Below are positions 52,745-62,653 of a stretch of DNA of 64,000 bases, in pieces. Position 1 is the stretch's first letter; every line of letters begins with the position of its first letter. The translations under genes were made by a program, and so were the position numbers. Below the pieces are notes generated by a model, which searched no databases, was not told where the DNA came from, and saw only the letters and a program-made list of their open reading frames with translations. This DNA comes from Cyclobacteriaceae bacterium (GTDB taxonomy: Bacteria > Bacteroidota > Bacteroidia > Cytophagales > Cyclobacteriaceae), in assembly GCA_020436085.1 (NCBI GenBank), contig JAGQYM010000012.1:1-64000 (forward strand). The letters are read 5' to 3'.

Positions 52745-52882
52745 TTTTTGACCGAAATGGCAAATTAAAGGCCAAATGCATATGTTTTACCTAGTGAGTC
52801 AAATATATGTTATAACACCTGCGTCAGCTTAGCTTATGATGTGCCAAATGCCTACTAAACAGCATAAATAGGCCAACTATTA

Positions 52883-52898
52883 TGTGACAAAAGTCACA
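52883..52898. promoter_or_regulatory. Perfect CRP-type palindrome upstream of the giant T9SS gene
   Basis: TGTGACAAAAGTCACA is an exact TGTGA-N6-TCACA site. It lies within a larger repeat, TATGTGAC (52881-52888) and GTCACATA (52902-52909), about 140 bases before the start of the T9SS cargo gene. Crp/Fnr regulators exist in Bacteroidota, but none is encoded here, so the regulator is inferred only. Confidence 0.5.
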
Positions 52899-53009
52899 AA
52901 AGTCACATACACCTAATTTCTTACATTGAGAATATGGAGGGGTCCAACCTATAATATGTCCCGAATTGGGACCAAAATTTTCAAACTGGCAATGACGTGA
53001 CGCTTGGAC

Positions 53010-55370
53010 TTACTCTCTCCTAAGCGTCTCAGCAGGGTTGATCTGCGAGGCCCGTAGCGAATGATAGCCCACGGTGGTCCAGGAAATGAAGAGGATGATG
53101 ACACATGTTCCGGCTACGATCCACCACTCGATGGAGGTTTTATACGCAAATCCGGCCAGCCAGAACTTGATCAGGTAGATAGCGACCGGAATGGCGATGA
53201 TAAAGCTGAAGAAAAGCAGTTTTGCGTATTCCTTGTTAAGTAATGTCAAAACAGAGAGTGAGGTTGCACCCATCACTTTGCGGATACCTATCTCTTTGCT
53301 GCGCTGCACCGACAGGTAGGCTGATAGTCCGTACAATCCGAGGCAGGCAATGAACAGTGCCAAACCTGTGAACAGGCCAAGCACTTGCATAAGCACCTGT
53401 TCATTGTGCATCAGGTTCTTAAAGTTCTGATCGAGGAAATAATAGTTGATGGGCTCTTTGGGAGATAGACTGGCCCACTCTTGTTCGATCGCATCAATGA
53501 CTGCTCTGGCCTGGTTGCTTTCAATTCTCAATGCAAGTGATAAGCCGTTTGTTGATACGCTAATCATTGATGGGGCAATCGCTGTTCGCAGGGACTCAAA
53601 ATTGAAATCGCGAACAACACCGACTACCTCATACTTTTTGTTAATGATCTCCCCTACCGGATGTTCCAGCAGAAGTTGATTGGCGGCAGACTCGTTGAGG
53701 ATGATTGCATTTGAATCTGAGGCTATTTCTTTATCGAAGAATCTTCCTTCGACCAGTTGAAAGCCGAGTGTAGAGGGATAGTCAAAGTCGCCTTGAAACC
53801 GGCTTATCCTGACGGGTTCATCGAGATACGCGGATTGCACATTGGCCATTGAAAAACTGGTCACAGACCCCGGCAAACGATTCACCTGACTGAGGCTCAC
53901 CACTCCAGACTGTGATCGCATTTTGTCCATAAAGCCCGAGAGCCTTCCTTCAAGGTCTCCGGCATTGCCGATGATCAATACATTATCTTGACTAAACCCG
54001 AGGTCGCGTGAGCTCATGAATTGAATTTGACGAATCATGATGAGGGTTGTGATCACGAGAATTGTTGACAGGCCAAATTGAAATACCACGAGCACATTTC
54101 TGAATCTGGAATTCGTTCCGGCTTTGAAACTTGACTTGAGCACCTGAATTGGTTTAAATGATGAAAGGACCAATGCGGGATAGAGACCTGAAACTATTCC
54201 AAGGGCAATCGCCAGGAAAAAAGCGAGCACGAGATGTTGTGGCCGGGAAAAGACGGAGACTAATAATTCAAGGCCGGTGACTCTTTCGACCAGGATGAGC
54301 ACCAGTTCAGCCAAACCCATGGCTACTACCAAGGAAGCAAGTGTTACCATCAGAGCTTCTGAAATAAATTGTAGTCTGAGCAGTGCTATTGAGGAACCCA
54401 CGACTTTCTTTACACCAACTTCTTTTGCGCGATTGATTGCGCGTGCCGTAGACAGGTTGATAAAATTGATAGAAGCGATAAATAAAATAAGTCCTGCTAT
54501 CGCCAGCAGCACGTAAACCATTGTTTCGTTTCCTCCTTTGGAGATGTCGAACATGAGCGTGCCTTTAAGATAAATGTCATCGAGTGGTTGTGCTATCAAC
54601 CGGAAGGCGTCATCGCGAGCGAACCACTCTTCAAAAGACAGCGTGCTTTGCATCTGCGGAAAGACTTTTGTCTCTATCATGTTGTCTACGGCAGCCTGCA
54701 CCTCTCCTATCCCTACTCCAGATTTCACCTTGACGTAATTGTAGGCATCAACAGAAAACCAATTAGGGTCAATGGTGGTGGTCTGAGGCATCACGGCCCA
54801 AAAAGAAGTGTTGAGGTGAGAATTGATATCATCGGTATCGACTACGCCACGGACTGAGTACAAAGACTTCCCCTTGTCAGTAGTCATTTCGATTACCTTG
54901 CCGAGCGGCTGGTCATTTCCAAAAATTGTGTTTGCCAATGAGCGTGTCAGCACGATGCCATCGCTGCCAAGATCACCTTCACCCTGGTAAAAAGGATACT
55001 GGAACACTTCGAAGAAATTCTGCTCCACCAGCAAGCCGTTCTCTTTTAAGGTAAAATCACCGATCCCCAAGGATCCCTCGTCATACTTGACGCGGGTGGT
55101 TTGATCGACCCAGGGGTATTCGTTAGCCATCTCCTCGAGAAGGATTTGAGGACCATTGGCAAACTCGCCCATGGTCATGAAGTGCGTGGCGATACGATAG
55201 ATGCGCTCGTGACCTGAGAAATGCTTTTCATAACTAAGCTCACGAGAAACAAACATCAGGATGACAAGGCTGCATGCCAAGCTGATCGCTAAGCCAACCA
55301 CATTGATCAGGGAAAACGAAAGCTGTTTTCCGAAATTCCTAATTGCTATTCTGATGAAGCTCCTGAACAT
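53010..55370 (-). CDS. MacB/FtsX-type ABC transporter permease
   Basis: A 786-residue duplicated permease. N-terminal TM (about 21-41), MacB-like periplasmic domain, TMs at about 285-305, 335-360 and 380-400 with coupling motif RAKEVGVKKVVGSS, then a second periplasmic domain and three TMs with RSKEIGIRKVMGA; tail INPAETLRRE. It is the last gene of the five-permease leftward array and starts four bases after the previous stop. It lacks the N-terminal permease prefix domain of the PadR-linked permeases. Substrate unknown. Confidence 0.9.
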   Translation of the reverse strand: MFRSFIRIAIRNFGKQLSFSLINVVGLAISLACSLVILMFVSRELSYEKHFSGHERIYRIATHFMTMGEFANGPQILLEEMANEYPWVDQTTRVKYDEGSLGIGDFTLKENGLLVEQNFFEVFQYPFYQGEGDLGSDGIVLTRSLANTIFGNDQPLGKVIEMTTDKGKSLYSVRGVVDTDDINSHLNTSFWAVMPQTTTIDPNWFSVDAYNYVKVKSGVGIGEVQAAVDNMIETKVFPQMQSTLSFEEWFARDDAFRLIAQPLDDIYLKGTLMFDISKGGNETMVYVLLAIAGLILFIASINFINLSTARAINRAKEVGVKKVVGSSIALLRLQFISEALMVTLASLVVAMGLAELVLILVERVTGLELLVSVFSRPQHLVLAFFLAIALGIVSGLYPALVLSSFKPIQVLKSSFKAGTNSRFRNVLVVFQFGLSTILVITTLIMIRQIQFMSSRDLGFSQDNVLIIGNAGDLEGRLSGFMDKMRSQSGVVSLSQVNRLPGSVTSFSMANVQSAYLDEPVRISRFQGDFDYPSTLGFQLVEGRFFDKEIASDSNAIILNESAANQLLLEHPVGEIINKKYEVVGVVRDFNFESLRTAIAPSMISVSTNGLSLALRIESNQARAVIDAIEQEWASLSPKEPINYYFLDQNFKNLMHNEQVLMQVLGLFTGLALFIACLGLYGLSAYLSVQRSKEIGIRKVMGATSLSVLTLLNKEYAKLLFFSFIIAIPVAIYLIKFWLAGFAYKTSIEWWIVAGTCVIILFISWTTVGYHSLRASQINPAETLRRE

Positions 55371-55374
55371 TGCC

Positions 55375-57825
55375 CTACTCGTCTTTAAGGACTTCCACCG
55401 GATTTGTTAATCCCGCCTTTATCGACTGATAGGCAACAGTAACCCATGTGATGATCAGCATGGCAACACCTGCCAGAGCAAAAGAATCAACACCCAAAGA
55501 CATGCGATAAGGAAATTGATTGAGCCAGTCATTCATGGCGTACCAACCTAAGGGCACTGCAATGACGAATGATATTAGTACAAGAATGGTAAAATTTCTA
55601 TTGAGCAGGAAAACGACTTGTCCTACTGACGCGCCCAATACTTTTCTTACCCCTATCTCTTTTTTACGTTGTTCTGCAGAATAGGTAACAAGTCCAACCA
55701 ATCCAATCATTGCAATGAGTAAAGAAAGAGCAGCGAATACGTTGAACAATCCGCCAAGTCGCTGCTCTTGCTGATATTGCCTTGCCCACTCTTCATCCAA
55801 AAAGAAATATTCAAAAGGTGCATCATTGGCAACAGCATCCCATTTTGATTCGAGCTGGCTAATAATATCAGAAACCTTACTGCTTTCCACCTTCAAGGCG
55901 ATCATTTTCCCCGTCTCCCAAATTTTAGAATCGATGTGATAGAAGATAGATGGGTTGATCTCCTGATGCAATGAGGCGTAGTTGAAGTCTTTCACTACAC
56001 CAATAATCTCACCTTCTCCGGTCTCAGGGTTTTCAAAACCTTCGTATAAAATTCTTTTTCCCAGGGCTTCTTCTGGAGTCCATCCAAAGAGGCGAACTGT
56101 AGTTTCATTCGGAATTACTTTCATCTTATCACCTGGCCTGTTGATGTCAAATGAACGACCTGCAGCCAGGCTGAATCCCATGGTTTTGAAATAATGATCA
56201 TCAATTTTTGTTTGAGAAATCGATAGCTGAGAATTATCTCCCTCTCTTCTAAAAATATCTTCAAATGATCCACGACCAGGAACCGTCATCGCTATCGAGG
56301 CATCGACCACGCCAGGCACCCGGGCTGCCTCATCCCGAAATGCCTTGACATGATCTGTAAGTTTTTCTGCATTGTCGATCACCAACACATTGTCTTTATC
56401 AAATCCTAGATTCTTCGATTGAAAAAACTGAAGCTGTTGATGCACCACTATTGTGGCAATGATAAATACGATCGACACCACAAACTGAACTGTCACCAAA
56501 CCATTGCGCAAGCCTGAACGAAGGCCTGCAGCCAGCTTTCCCTTAAGCACACTGGCTGGCCTGAAACTCGTCAGGTACAATGACGGATATATTCCTGCGA
56601 TCACACCGACCACAAGGGGTAACATGATCAGAAGCCACCACGACTCGGTACCGTCCCAAAGCGAAAAAGGCATTTCAATACTCAAGGCATTCGATACCAC
56701 AATTCGAAACAATTCCAACAAGCCAAGCCCCATCAACGTTGCCACCAGGGCCATGGATACCGACTCAAGTTGAAACTGAAAGATGAGTGATCGTCTCATT
56801 GCACCCAACACTTTTTTCACTCCCACTTCTTTTGCACGCGAGGTGCCGCGTGCGGTGGACAAGTTGATGAAGTTGATAATTGCCAGGATGAGTACAAACA
56901 GGGCAACGAAACTGAAGATCTGGACATACTTGATATCCCCGGTCGGCCCAATGCGATTGTCGATCAGTCCTGAGTAAAGATGAATACTTTTTACTGGTTG
57001 CAAAGCAAACTCCCAATCTCCTTTGCCTTTCATGAATTCTGCGTAATCGATTCCCATTCTACCCAGACTTGGCAAAACGTGAAGCTTGACCATGCTTTGC
57101 ATCTTCTTTTGCAACTCATCAGCGTCCGTTCCTTGCTTGAGTTTCACATAGGTTGCCGTTTGAGTCCATATCCAGCTCCACTCGAATCGTTTGAGTGCGT
57201 GATTGGTATAAATCGACAGGAGATAGTCGAAATGGAAGTGCATATTCTCAGGCTGTTTTTCTGTGACACCCGTTATCTCCACTGCTCTATTGTCGTCACC
57301 CATTTGGATGATCTTTCCCAGAGCGGATTCATTGCCAAACAATTTTTTAGCGATAGCCTCGGAGATCACCACCTTATCAACTCCCTGAAGAGCAGTTTTA
57401 GGGTTTCCCTCCTTGAGTGGAATTGTGAAAATGCTGAAGAAATTAGAATCAGCAGCGAGCACATTACTTTCATTGAATGCAAGGACATCGCCATTGTCTT
57501 TCAGATATTTTACTAAATAGCCACCAGGCGTATTCACGCGCATCACCTCCTCCACTTCCGGAAATTCCTGCCCCATCACCACAGCAAGCTGGGGTCCGGT
57601 AGATCCCATCATACCTCCCTCTGGCGCCCAAATCAATGTTTGATTGACGCGATAGAGCCGGTCGATGTCATTATGAAATTTATCATAACTAAGTTCAAAC
57701 CTAACGTAGCTCCAGATCAGCAGACACACCGCGATGCCCAGTGATAGTCCCAAAACATTGATCAATGAGAAATATTTCTCTCTTAGAATATTCCTTATTG
57801 CTGACTTAAAGTGGCTTCTGAACAT
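55375..57825 (-). CDS. MacB/FtsX-type ABC transporter permease
   Basis: A 816-residue duplicated permease with the same layout: coupling motif RAKEVGVKKVLGA in the first half and RKKEIGVRKVLGA in the second, tail TNPVEVLKDE. It is closest in tail and motif style to the other array members. It starts 18 bases after the preceding permease gene and is followed by the next after four bases. The periplasmic part contains an unusually clear DFNYASLHQEINPSIFYH segment that recurs in diverged form in the neighbours. Confidence 0.9.
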   Translation of the reverse strand: MFRSHFKSAIRNILREKYFSLINVLGLSLGIAVCLLIWSYVRFELSYDKFHNDIDRLYRVNQTLIWAPEGGMMGSTGPQLAVVMGQEFPEVEEVMRVNTPGGYLVKYLKDNGDVLAFNESNVLAADSNFFSIFTIPLKEGNPKTALQGVDKVVISEAIAKKLFGNESALGKIIQMGDDNRAVEITGVTEKQPENMHFHFDYLLSIYTNHALKRFEWSWIWTQTATYVKLKQGTDADELQKKMQSMVKLHVLPSLGRMGIDYAEFMKGKGDWEFALQPVKSIHLYSGLIDNRIGPTGDIKYVQIFSFVALFVLILAIINFINLSTARGTSRAKEVGVKKVLGAMRRSLIFQFQLESVSMALVATLMGLGLLELFRIVVSNALSIEMPFSLWDGTESWWLLIMLPLVVGVIAGIYPSLYLTSFRPASVLKGKLAAGLRSGLRNGLVTVQFVVSIVFIIATIVVHQQLQFFQSKNLGFDKDNVLVIDNAEKLTDHVKAFRDEAARVPGVVDASIAMTVPGRGSFEDIFRREGDNSQLSISQTKIDDHYFKTMGFSLAAGRSFDINRPGDKMKVIPNETTVRLFGWTPEEALGKRILYEGFENPETGEGEIIGVVKDFNYASLHQEINPSIFYHIDSKIWETGKMIALKVESSKVSDIISQLESKWDAVANDAPFEYFFLDEEWARQYQQEQRLGGLFNVFAALSLLIAMIGLVGLVTYSAEQRKKEIGVRKVLGASVGQVVFLLNRNFTILVLISFVIAVPLGWYAMNDWLNQFPYRMSLGVDSFALAGVAMLIITWVTVAYQSIKAGLTNPVEVLKDE

Positions 57826-57843
57826 ATTTCTATTGTTAAATCT

Positions 57844-60228
57844 TTATTCGTTTCTCAAAGCCTCAACCGGATTGACAAGTGCCGCACGTAATGAGCGGTA
57901 TCCAACAGTGAGGAAAGCAATTGCTGTTGTGGTCAAAAGACCGGCAGCAAACATGATCACACTTAGCGGAACTCTGTATGCAAAGTTGCCAAGCCATTGA
58001 TCCATAATATAGCCTGCAAGAGGCGCTGCGATGACAAACGCAACGATAACCAGAATCATAAATTCTTTTGAGAAGATATAAAAGATGTTTCCAATGGATG
58101 CGCCTAACACTTTTCGCACTCCAATTTCTTTCTCTTTCTCATTCGCCATGAACGAGATTAACCCGTACAAACCGAGACAACCGATCGTAATGGCAATCCC
58201 GGAAAATATCATGAGCAACACTGACATCCTTTGTTCGTTTTCATAAAACTCAGCAATCTGCCTATCTACAAAATCGTAGCTGAATAAATAGTCAGGGTAC
58301 TGAGCATTCCATGCCTTTTCAATACCCTCAATTGCCTCCTTATATTTTCCAGGCTCAAGTTTGACGGCTATCGAGCGATAGTCTTCCAGGTCGCTCATGA
58401 TCACTGCTGGGTCAATAGGTCTGATGAGCGAAGTAGTGTGGAAATCTGCAACCACGCCAACAATAGGGATCTTTTTCCTCCAGATATTCATTTCCCTTCC
58501 TATTATTTCCTCTGGATTTTCGATGCCAACTTCATGCATCAGTCTTTCGTTGACCACCGCAGCAGCTATGGTATCTGTTCGTTGAAGATTCCTACCCGCT
58601 ATCAGCTTCAGTTGAAAGATATCCAGATAATCCACATCACCTTCTTTGACATGGGCCCTATGACTATCCTCTACACCTGCCACCGAAAAGTTAGTACTGG
58701 AAATAGATCCACTTGACGGAGGTGTTGAGCAAAGTGTGGTTCCTACAACTCCAGGAACCTGAGTCAGCGCGGATTTCAAAGCTCGCTTCGGTTGAATCCC
58801 TTCATTCTCGGGAACTGGCACGGATACGATTGCTTCCTTATTAAAACCCAAGTCCTTCTTGTCGAGGAAATTCATCTGTGAAAGCAGAATAACAGTACCA
58901 ACGATAAGGAGTTGCGAGATCACAAATTGAAATACCACGAGACCTCTTCTGAGCGCAAACCCTCCCGTACTTCGGTTGGTGATTTTATTTTTGAGAGCTA
59001 AGGCAGGACTGAATCCTGAAAGAAGTAATGCTGGGTACGATCCTGAAACTAAACTAACAACCAAGCCTACACCTACCAGAAAGGTGATAACTGAAAGATT
59101 GGTCAGATCGATATGCAGATTTAATTCAAGGAACTGATTGAGTTGGATAAATGCTAACTCAGACAGACCCACAGAAATGATGATTGCAAATAATGTAATA
59201 AGTGAAGTCTCCGACAGGTACTGCAAAATCAACTGTCCGCGTTGGCTGCCCAATACTTTTCTGATTCCTACTTCTTTGGATCGCTTCACCGCCACAGCTG
59301 TGGACAGGTTGACAAAATTGATGCAGGCAGTTAGAATCAAGAACACGGCAACAATGCCCATTGCAAGGATGGAAGACTCGCTTACAGTTGAATAACGGTA
59401 GTTACTGAAGCGAACATCGTAACTAAGATCAGACAATGGCTGCAACCACCATGTTGAATTCTCAGCATTATCCTCACCTTTATATTTTTCAATGAAATCA
59501 TGGAACTGAGCATCGATCTCAGAAGGGTCTGTACCATTTTTTAGTAACACGTAGCATTGATCGTCACTAAAGGTACTATTCCATCCATATCCATCTTTTT
59601 CTTTTTTGATAGTTGCATAGGAGATCAGGATTTCAAACGGGAGGTTAGTGTTATCAGGGGCATCTTCCATAATTCCCGTAACTTTCAAGTCTATGTCGTT
59701 ATTCAGGCGGATGGTTTTGTTAATGGGGTCATCATCTCCAAAAAACTTTCGCGATGAAGACTCTGATAGAATCACCTGACCGGGTTCAATAATGGCTGTC
59801 TTATAGTTTCCCGAAATAATCTTCCTGGAGAAAAATGAGAAGTAGGTTGAATCAGTATAACCAAACCTCTCCTCCTGTTCGAATATTTTCTTATTTCCGT
59901 TGTGCTCTACAGTAAAGAGCCCATTGTAGGAGCCAGAAATGAAAAGCACTTTTTCGAGGCCAGTAACATCATTTCTAAAAGCATCCGAGAAAGGTGGCGG
60001 TACCCCTGGGGTGAAATCCTCGTTTCCGTTTACAACCGTCTTATTCACCACTCGATAAATCCGATCTCCATTAGGGTGATAGTTGTCGAAGCTGGTGAAA
60101 AAAGAAATCATCAGAAACAACACCAGACTGCAGGTGATTCCCAATGCCAGGCCAAATACGTTGATGACAGAGTAGCCGAGGTTTCTCTGGATATTTCTGA
60201 AGGTGACAATGAAGTAGTTCTTAAGCAT
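57844..60228 (-). CDS. MacB/FtsX-type ABC transporter permease
   Basis: A 794-residue duplicated permease: coupling motifs RSKEVGIRKVLGS and KEKEIGVRKVLGA, tail VNPVEALRNE. TM layout is as in the neighbours. It is 12 bases downstream of the previous permease gene. The array position and similar motifs suggest gene duplication followed by divergence of the periplasmic domains, which usually determine partner or substrate choice. Confidence 0.9.
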   Translation of the reverse strand: MLKNYFIVTFRNIQRNLGYSVINVFGLALGITCSLVLFLMISFFTSFDNYHPNGDRIYRVVNKTVVNGNEDFTPGVPPPFSDAFRNDVTGLEKVLFISGSYNGLFTVEHNGNKKIFEQEERFGYTDSTYFSFFSRKIISGNYKTAIIEPGQVILSESSSRKFFGDDDPINKTIRLNNDIDLKVTGIMEDAPDNTNLPFEILISYATIKKEKDGYGWNSTFSDDQCYVLLKNGTDPSEIDAQFHDFIEKYKGEDNAENSTWWLQPLSDLSYDVRFSNYRYSTVSESSILAMGIVAVFLILTACINFVNLSTAVAVKRSKEVGIRKVLGSQRGQLILQYLSETSLITLFAIIISVGLSELAFIQLNQFLELNLHIDLTNLSVITFLVGVGLVVSLVSGSYPALLLSGFSPALALKNKITNRSTGGFALRRGLVVFQFVISQLLIVGTVILLSQMNFLDKKDLGFNKEAIVSVPVPENEGIQPKRALKSALTQVPGVVGTTLCSTPPSSGSISSTNFSVAGVEDSHRAHVKEGDVDYLDIFQLKLIAGRNLQRTDTIAAAVVNERLMHEVGIENPEEIIGREMNIWRKKIPIVGVVADFHTTSLIRPIDPAVIMSDLEDYRSIAVKLEPGKYKEAIEGIEKAWNAQYPDYLFSYDFVDRQIAEFYENEQRMSVLLMIFSGIAITIGCLGLYGLISFMANEKEKEIGVRKVLGASIGNIFYIFSKEFMILVIVAFVIAAPLAGYIMDQWLGNFAYRVPLSVIMFAAGLLTTTAIAFLTVGYRSLRAALVNPVEALRNE

Positions 60229-60240
60229 TGTGTTTATTTT

Positions 60241-62637
60241 TTACTCGTCTTTTAATGAGTCAACAGGATTGGCAGTTGCCGCTTTCACGGCCTGATAACT
60301 AATGGTAGCAAACGCGATGACGACATTAAGAATACCACCAATGAGAAAATAAAGCGGATCGACATCTATGCGATAAGCAAATCCACTCAGCCATTGATTC
60401 ATGGAATACCAAACCAGAGGAGCGGCAATCAAGAATGCAATGCCAACAAGCTTGATAAAATCATTGGACAGCAGCATCACGATTCCAGAGACGGAGGCCC
60501 CAAGCACTTTTCTTACCCCAACTTCTTTTGTTTTCTGCACAACCAAAAAAGAAATCAAGCCAAAGAGGCCGAGGCAGCCTATGCCAATGGAGATGCCTGA
60601 AAATATTTTGAATATGGTGAACAACTGGTTCTCGCGACTGTAGTTCTTTGCGAGGTAGTCATCCATGAACGTGTATTCAAATATGAAATCCGGAAATACC
60701 TGCTCCCATGCAGCCCTGATGTGAGCAATTGTCTCAGGAATGTTTGAGTCATTAATTTTGATTCCTGCTTCAAAGTAAAACTTAGGGTACTGAACCATCA
60801 CTTGTGGTCTGATAGCCTCGTGAAGTGACTTTGTATGAAAATCTTTCACCACTCCAATAATCGGTCCCTTGTTGCGACTTAAACCAAACGAAAGATTCTT
60901 CCCAAGTGCTTCTTCTGGCGAGCTGAAACCAAACTGACGCACTGCAGTTTCATTTATCAAAAATTCAAGGCCAGCCTCTTGTTCTTCTTGCTTCAGAAAC
61001 CAGCGTCCTGCCGCAAGCTGCAAATCAAAGGTGTTCAGGTAATCGTAATCAATAGCTTTTATTCCTGCCAACACCTCACGTTCAACACCATCCATTCTGA
61101 TCTCGGAATTAATGTCATTGTCAGAAGTCGGAACACCAATAGCAAAAGACACAGACTTTACATTGCTGTTAGTTAGCAATTGTGTTTTCAATGTCTGCAG
61201 CTTCACCGGATCGCGGTCACTCAGGCCTGCGGTCACGATATAATCCTTATCAAAGCCGAGAGGCTTGTTACGGAAATAATTCATTTGCTGCGCTACTACT
61301 ATGGTCCCGATGATCAGTACCTGACTGATCACAAATTGAAAGGTCACCAGTCCCTCTCTTAAGAATTTTGAATTGCCAGCTGATGAAGTCAGTTTACCTT
61401 TCAAGGCAACTGCCGGTTTGTAACCAGAGAGTACCAAAGCCGGATAGAGGCCTGACATCATAGAAACTGCAATGATGATCGAAATCAGAAATCCGATTGC
61501 CATAGGAGTTCTTAAAGCCTCAAAGCTCAAGCTTGTCCCCATCAGGTTGTTAATAAATGGCATCACACGTTCTGCTACACCAAGCGCTATCAGCGTTGCT
61601 AATAGCGTTAAAATAAGTGCCTCCCCCAGATACTGGTAAACCAGTTGTATTCGAGAGGCACCCAACACTTTTCTCACTCCTACCTCTCTTGATTTCCTTA
61701 AGGCAAGCGCTGTACTGAGGTTGACAAAATTGATACAAGCCAACAGTAGAATGAATAGCCCAATGAAAGCAAGCACGTACAAGTAACTTGTGTCGATTGT
61801 GTAACCAGGATTAAACTCAGCATAGGTCTTATCAAAGTGAATCTCCCGAAGAGGTTGAAGGGTGTAATGCGTATTGTCTGCAGACTCACCTTTCAAATAT
61901 TTTTTTGGAAGCAAGGCCAATTGGGTTTCAAAATCTGTCTCTGACATCCCCTCAGGAAGAAGCACATAGTGAGCAAAGCCAATATTAACACCCCACGAAT
62001 CGTATTTAAAACCACCGACCATCTCGTCATTGAAGCTTTCTGCGGCAACAATCATCGAGAAGGGCAAGTGGGAATTGCCGGGAGGATCTTTAAGTATACC
62101 TGCAATCTCTACATCCACGATCTCAGAAAAGTTGACAACCTTTCCCACCGGAGAATCACCACCAAAATGTGACTTTGCCATCGACTCTGTGATGAAGGCT
62201 GTATTCGGTTTTCGGAATGAAGCAACCGGGTTGCCAGTCACCACTTCAAAGTCAAAAACCTTGAAGAAGTTGGAATCAGCGAAGATGATTTCATTTTGCG
62301 TCCATTTTTCATCTTCCCATTGCAGTTGATACTCTTGAGGATAGAAGACCTGAGTTACGCCTTGCAATTCGGGATAATCATTGACCAACGCAGGTCGCAT
62401 GGGAAACGGGGTAGACGCATTTCTCTTTTCACCCGCATCTGTCAACTCTTCCCTAACCACCCGATAAATTCGATCGCTTTTGCTATGGAACGTGTCGTAG
62501 TTCAGCTCAAAATTGATAACAAGGAATACTAACACGCACGCACTGAGGCCAAGACTCAGGCCAAATAGATTAATAAATGTTGATACCTTGTTCTTTACAA
62601 GATTTCTAAGCGTGACTTTGAAATAGTTTTTCAGCAT
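60241..62637 (-). CDS. MacB/FtsX-type ABC transporter permease
   Basis: A 798-residue duplicated permease: coupling motifs KSREVGVRKVLGA and KTKEVGVRKVLGA, tail ANPVDSLKDE. It begins MLKNYFKVTLRNLVKNKVST then FINLFGLSLGL, the conserved N-terminal amphipathic segment and TM of this group. It lies 16 bases after the incomplete permease at the right edge and is co-directional with it. Confidence 0.9.
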   Translation of the reverse strand: MLKNYFKVTLRNLVKNKVSTFINLFGLSLGLSACVLVFLVINFELNYDTFHSKSDRIYRVVREELTDAGEKRNASTPFPMRPALVNDYPELQGVTQVFYPQEYQLQWEDEKWTQNEIIFADSNFFKVFDFEVVTGNPVASFRKPNTAFITESMAKSHFGGDSPVGKVVNFSEIVDVEIAGILKDPPGNSHLPFSMIVAAESFNDEMVGGFKYDSWGVNIGFAHYVLLPEGMSETDFETQLALLPKKYLKGESADNTHYTLQPLREIHFDKTYAEFNPGYTIDTSYLYVLAFIGLFILLLACINFVNLSTALALRKSREVGVRKVLGASRIQLVYQYLGEALILTLLATLIALGVAERVMPFINNLMGTSLSFEALRTPMAIGFLISIIIAVSMMSGLYPALVLSGYKPAVALKGKLTSSAGNSKFLREGLVTFQFVISQVLIIGTIVVAQQMNYFRNKPLGFDKDYIVTAGLSDRDPVKLQTLKTQLLTNSNVKSVSFAIGVPTSDNDINSEIRMDGVEREVLAGIKAIDYDYLNTFDLQLAAGRWFLKQEEQEAGLEFLINETAVRQFGFSSPEEALGKNLSFGLSRNKGPIIGVVKDFHTKSLHEAIRPQVMVQYPKFYFEAGIKINDSNIPETIAHIRAAWEQVFPDFIFEYTFMDDYLAKNYSRENQLFTIFKIFSGISIGIGCLGLFGLISFLVVQKTKEVGVRKVLGASVSGIVMLLSNDFIKLVGIAFLIAAPLVWYSMNQWLSGFAYRIDVDPLYFLIGGILNVVIAFATISYQAVKAATANPVDSLKDE

Positions 62638-62653
62638 AACAAATAATTTACTG

